A program made the translations under genes and the position numbers. The notes under the pieces are model-generated. The model saw nothing but the letters and a program-made list of their open reading frames with translations, ran no database searches and had not been told where the DNA came from. 64,000 nucleotides of DNA from contig CAJTSJ010000003.1 of assembly GCA_910578785.1 (NCBI GenBank), positions 1-64,000 of the forward strand, written 5' to 3'. Source of the stretch: an uncultured Muribaculum sp. (GTDB lineage Bacteria; Bacteroidota; Bacteroidia; Bacteroidales; Muribaculaceae). This document shows positions 61,182 through 64,000 of this stretch, in pieces. The stretch's first letter is position 1; each line of letters opens with the position of its first letter.

Positions 61182-64000
61182 TTAAAAAGTAAGGTTGATT
61201 CCGACATTAAAGCTTCTCGGAACAGTAGATTCAATCGACGGCGATTCGGGAATAATGTCTTCCTTGGCCGCACGATAGATGTAGAAAGCATTACGGGCCT
61301 GGACATATAACCGCAGTTTGCTTATAGGCAACACTTTCCTGACGTAAGGTGAAAAGTCATAGCCTAAAGTCATATCCTGCATCTTAAGATAATCACCCTT
61401 CATGTCACCGCAACGTTCACGCTGGTCGGCCCATGTGGCATCGGCACGCGGATAGTCGTTGGAATGATTGTCGGGAGTCCAGTAGTTGACATCGGCCACC
61501 CATCTTGTACCTGTAAGGATAACATTCCAACCAAAACCGTCATGATGAATCATATAATCCCAACGTCCGGATATGTTGAATGAGAAATCAAGGTTTTTCC
61601 ATTTCAAAGAGCTTCCGAACGAAGTTATATATTTCGGATCAAGCGATCCAAGTATCTCCTTGTCGTCGGCTGTAATCACACCGTTGTCATCGGAATCCTT
61701 AAGTTTTACATCACCCGGTTTACGTCCGTATTTGGAAGCTTCTTCAGCCTCTTCGGTCTGCCAGATGCCGGTCTTGACATATTCATACATGACGTTGATA
61801 GGCTTGCCTATAAACCAACGGTTTGTTATATCGTCGTTTTTACCGTTAGTCAGCTCAAGAATCTTGTTATTGTTGATTGAAAGCCCGAGATTGACTTCCC
61901 ACTGCAAGTCACGATTATTTATAATCAATCCGTTAAGAGCCAGTTCAACACCGGTGTTCTGCGTCTTTCCTATATTCTGCCAGATTCGTGAAAAACCTGT
62001 TGTGGTAGGTATCTGACGCTGCATGAGCAGATTGTCGGTCTTGGTATTGTAGTATTCAATTGAACCGTTCAGGCGATTATTGAAAAAGCCGAAATCCACA
62101 CCGATGTTGTGTGTATGGGTCTTTTCCCATCCAAGTTCCATATTGACCAGTTTGTCAGGACGGTAACCATAGCCGCCGGTACCGTCATTACCGAATTTAT
62201 AAGGATAGCTTCCAAGATTTGCAAGAGTGGAATACGGGTCAATGGCCTGATTACCCACCGTACCGTAAGCGTAGCGTATCTTTAGATTGGATAGCCAGTC
62301 CACATCGCGAAGGAACTGCTCCTGCGAAATACGCCAAGCTACGCCCCCTGAAATGAATGTAGCCCACTTTCTGCCCTTCGCAAGGCGAGAAGAGCCGTCG
62401 GTACGAACCGACAGATTGGCAAGATACTTTCTGTCATAGTCATATCTGACACGGCCCATGAACGAAAGCAACGACCAGTCGGAATATCCGCTTGCTATGC
62501 TTATATTTTCCGTATTTGTACCGAGATTGTGGTAAGACAGACTTTCAACGAACAGATTGCGTCCGTCGGCATTCATATAGTCGGTGTTATATTTCTGTAA
62601 TTCAGAAATGGCATCTACAGTAACGCTGTGCTTGTTCCATGACTTGTCAAATGTCAAAGTGTTGTTCCAGGTCAGTGAATAGGCATTGGAACCGGACTTT
62701 CCGGAACGGTTCAGGCCACCGTTAACCTGATATGACTTTGATCCATAGAAGTATCCTTTCTTGATATCGCTGTACTGATATCCTAAGTTGCTTACCAGTC
62801 TCAGCCACTTGAACGGATGTATGTTCAGAGAGAAAACAATATCGGCATTTGAATTTTCAGTATCGTTGGCAAACTGTCCGGGTTCGTAATCGGCCAGTAT
62901 GTTTACCGCGGCTTCCTGTGGATTCGGGTATTGGATAAGATTGCCCTCACTATCGTAAGGTCTGCAAAGAGGTGTCCCATAAAACAAAGCTTGTCCGTAA
63001 CCGGCACCGCCGCTGTGATTTCGCTTTCTGAGACGGATGGTAGTGCTCATGTCGAGCCACGAAGCTATCTGGTGGTCGATGGCCGTGCTTAAGAAATACT
63101 TTTTCGCTTCGTTGTTGCGGTTATAGCCTTTTACATCTTCATAAGCAAACGAGACAGCGAAACGTGTGCGCTCATTGCCGGAACTTACAGATATGTTATG
63201 ACGCTGTACTGAACCATCGCGGAAAACAAGATCCTGCCAATCGTAGTATTCACCGTTGGCTATCATCTCCATCTCGGAGTCGGAGAATATTTTATTGTCA
63301 TCTACCTGCTGTCCCCACAGGTTGTTTGCAATCATATATGAATCACGACGCATCTGGACAAACTTTTCACCTTTCATCATATTCATGAAATGTGGTTTGT
63401 TAACTCCGAAAAATGCATCATAGCTGATAGTCGTGCCGCTTGATTGCCCCCTGCGGGTTGTGATTATAATTACACCATTGGCACCTCTTGAACCATAAAT
63501 CGCGGCGCTTGAAGCATCCTTTAATACTTCGATGGAAGCAATGTCAGAAGTATTTACAACGTCAAAAGAGCCCGGCACACCGTCAACGATTACGAGCGGG
63601 GCATTGCCTGCATTGAGCGAACGCACACCTCTTATATGAATCTCTCGGTTATCACCGTCCTCACGCGACGACATTACATCCATACCCGGCACCTTGCCCT
63701 GTAAGGCGTCGACAAGCGACGTTGTGGCCGAAGAACGGATTGCATCGCCTTTGACCGACGATACGGCCGCGGTAAGGTCGCTTTTCTTAGTGGTACCGTA
63801 ACCTATGACAACAACGTCATCAAGCTCTGTGGCGCTGTCCTCAAGCATGATTTTAAGATTGGTCAGACCGTTTACCGAGACTACTTTTGACTTATATCCT
63901 ATGCAGGATACCGACAGTTCATTGTATCCTTGAGGCAAGGTAATGGCAAACGTTCCGTTAAGGTCAGTAGCGGCGCCTACGCTCGGCAAACCTTTGACCA
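61182..64000 (-). CDS. SusC/RagA-family TonB-dependent transporter (5' end beyond window)
   Basis: At least 939 residues in the window; the frame continues past position 64000 without a stop, so the start, signal peptide and TonB box are missing. Present are the end of the carboxypeptidase-regulatory-like domain (GAATDLNGTFAITLPQGYNE), the plug (DDVVVIGYGTTKKSDLTAAV, VPGMDVMSSREDGDNREIHI, ASIEVLKDASSAAIYGSRGA with the SusC-type DASSAAIYGSRGANGV motif) and the full barrel ending PRSFNVGINLTF. It imports oligosaccharides bound by the SusD lipoprotein across the outer membrane. Confidence 0.97.
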   Translation of the reverse strand, partial: VKGLPSVGAATDLNGTFAITLPQGYNELSVSCIGYKSKVVSVNGLTNLKIMLEDSATELDDVVVIGYGTTKKSDLTAAVSSVKGDAIRSSATTSLVDALQGKVPGMDVMSSREDGDNREIHIRGVRSLNAGNAPLVIVDGVPGSFDVVNTSDIASIEVLKDASSAAIYGSRGANGVIIITTRRGQSSGTTISYDAFFGVNKPHFMNMMKGEKFVQMRRDSYMIANNLWGQQVDDNKIFSDSEMEMIANGEYYDWQDLVFRDGSVQRHNISVSSGNERTRFAVSFAYEDVKGYNRNNEAKKYFLSTAIDHQIASWLDMSTTIRLRKRNHSGGAGYGQALFYGTPLCRPYDSEGNLIQYPNPQEAAVNILADYEPGQFANDTENSNADIVFSLNIHPFKWLRLVSNLGYQYSDIKKGYFYGSKSYQVNGGLNRSGKSGSNAYSLTWNNTLTFDKSWNKHSVTVDAISELQKYNTDYMNADGRNLFVESLSYHNLGTNTENISIASGYSDWSLLSFMGRVRYDYDRKYLANLSVRTDGSSRLAKGRKWATFISGGVAWRISQEQFLRDVDWLSNLKIRYAYGTVGNQAIDPYSTLANLGSYPYKFGNDGTGGYGYRPDKLVNMELGWEKTHTHNIGVDFGFFNNRLNGSIEYYNTKTDNLLMQRQIPTTTGFSRIWQNIGKTQNTGVELALNGLIINNRDLQWEVNLGLSINNNKILELTNGKNDDITNRWFIGKPINVMYEYVKTGIWQTEEAEEASKYGRKPGDVKLKDSDDNGVITADDKEILGSLDPKYITSFGSSLKWKNLDFSFNISGRWDYMIHHDGFGWNVILTGTRWVADVNYWTPDNHSNDYPRADATWADQRERCGDMKGDYLKMQDMTLGYDFSPYVRKVLPISKLRLYVQARNAFYIYRAAKEDIIPESPSIESTVPRSFNVGINLTF

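Overview
The window looks like a chromosome segment from a gut Bacteroidales bacterium, most likely Muribaculaceae (family level is inference). Evidence: an incomplete SusC plus a full SusD, a hybrid two-component sensor (HTCS), many secreted glycoside hydrolases, a TamB/TamL pair in which the Omp85 protein carries a lipobox, a DUF4271-hemD-rnpA-yidD block, and Bacteroidetes-type promoters (TTTG or TTG, about 20 nt, TAnnTTTG) in front of many genes. No tRNA, rRNA or CRISPR array was seen.

Positions 1-18.7 kb are a hemicellulose (probably arabinoxylan) locus. The left edge cuts an IS30-type transposase. Then come a GH2 enzyme, a membrane-anchored HTH regulator beside an orphan TonB-dependent receptor, and two minus-strand operons flanking an HTCS. 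Each operon is headed by an esterase (E-set plus CE1-like): esterase / unknown secreted protein / GH43, and esterase / GH43-CBM6-GH8 fusion / GH43. There is no SusC/D pair in this locus. Positions 18.8-20.5 kb hold a GT4 glycosyltransferase translationally coupled to a TrmH-like methyltransferase. At 20.8-25.8 kb an operon encodes a DUF3244-like protein, a C10-peptidase homologue without its catalytic Cys and His, and a large lipoprotein; it is divergent from a TPR-TM-HTH regulator.

Positions 25.8-35.0 kb are housekeeping: a CobW-type metallochaperone GTPase, then tamB-tamL-SIMPL. At 35.0-37.1 kb there is an AT-rich accessory island: two intact paralogues of an immunity-like family, a 3' fragment of a third, two apparent toxin C-terminal remnants placed directly upstream of the intact paralogues, and a small secreted protein. 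It reads as a decayed or recombining toxin-immunity array and is the most unusual part of the window.

Positions 37.2-57.6 kb mix core genes (carB, EamA transporter, XRE-cupin regulator plus acyl-CoA ligase, hemD, rnpA, yidD, tatD-like, LOG, ribE) with scattered secreted enzymes (GH51, GH3) and a leucine-rich-repeat protein. Positions 57.7-64 kb are a compact polysaccharide utilisation operon: susC (cut by the right edge), susD and a short GH31. Together the GH43, GH8, GH51, GH3, GH2 and esterase genes would cover backbone, arabinose side chains and acyl groups of arabinoxylan-type glycans, while the GH31 operon targets an alpha-linked glycan.
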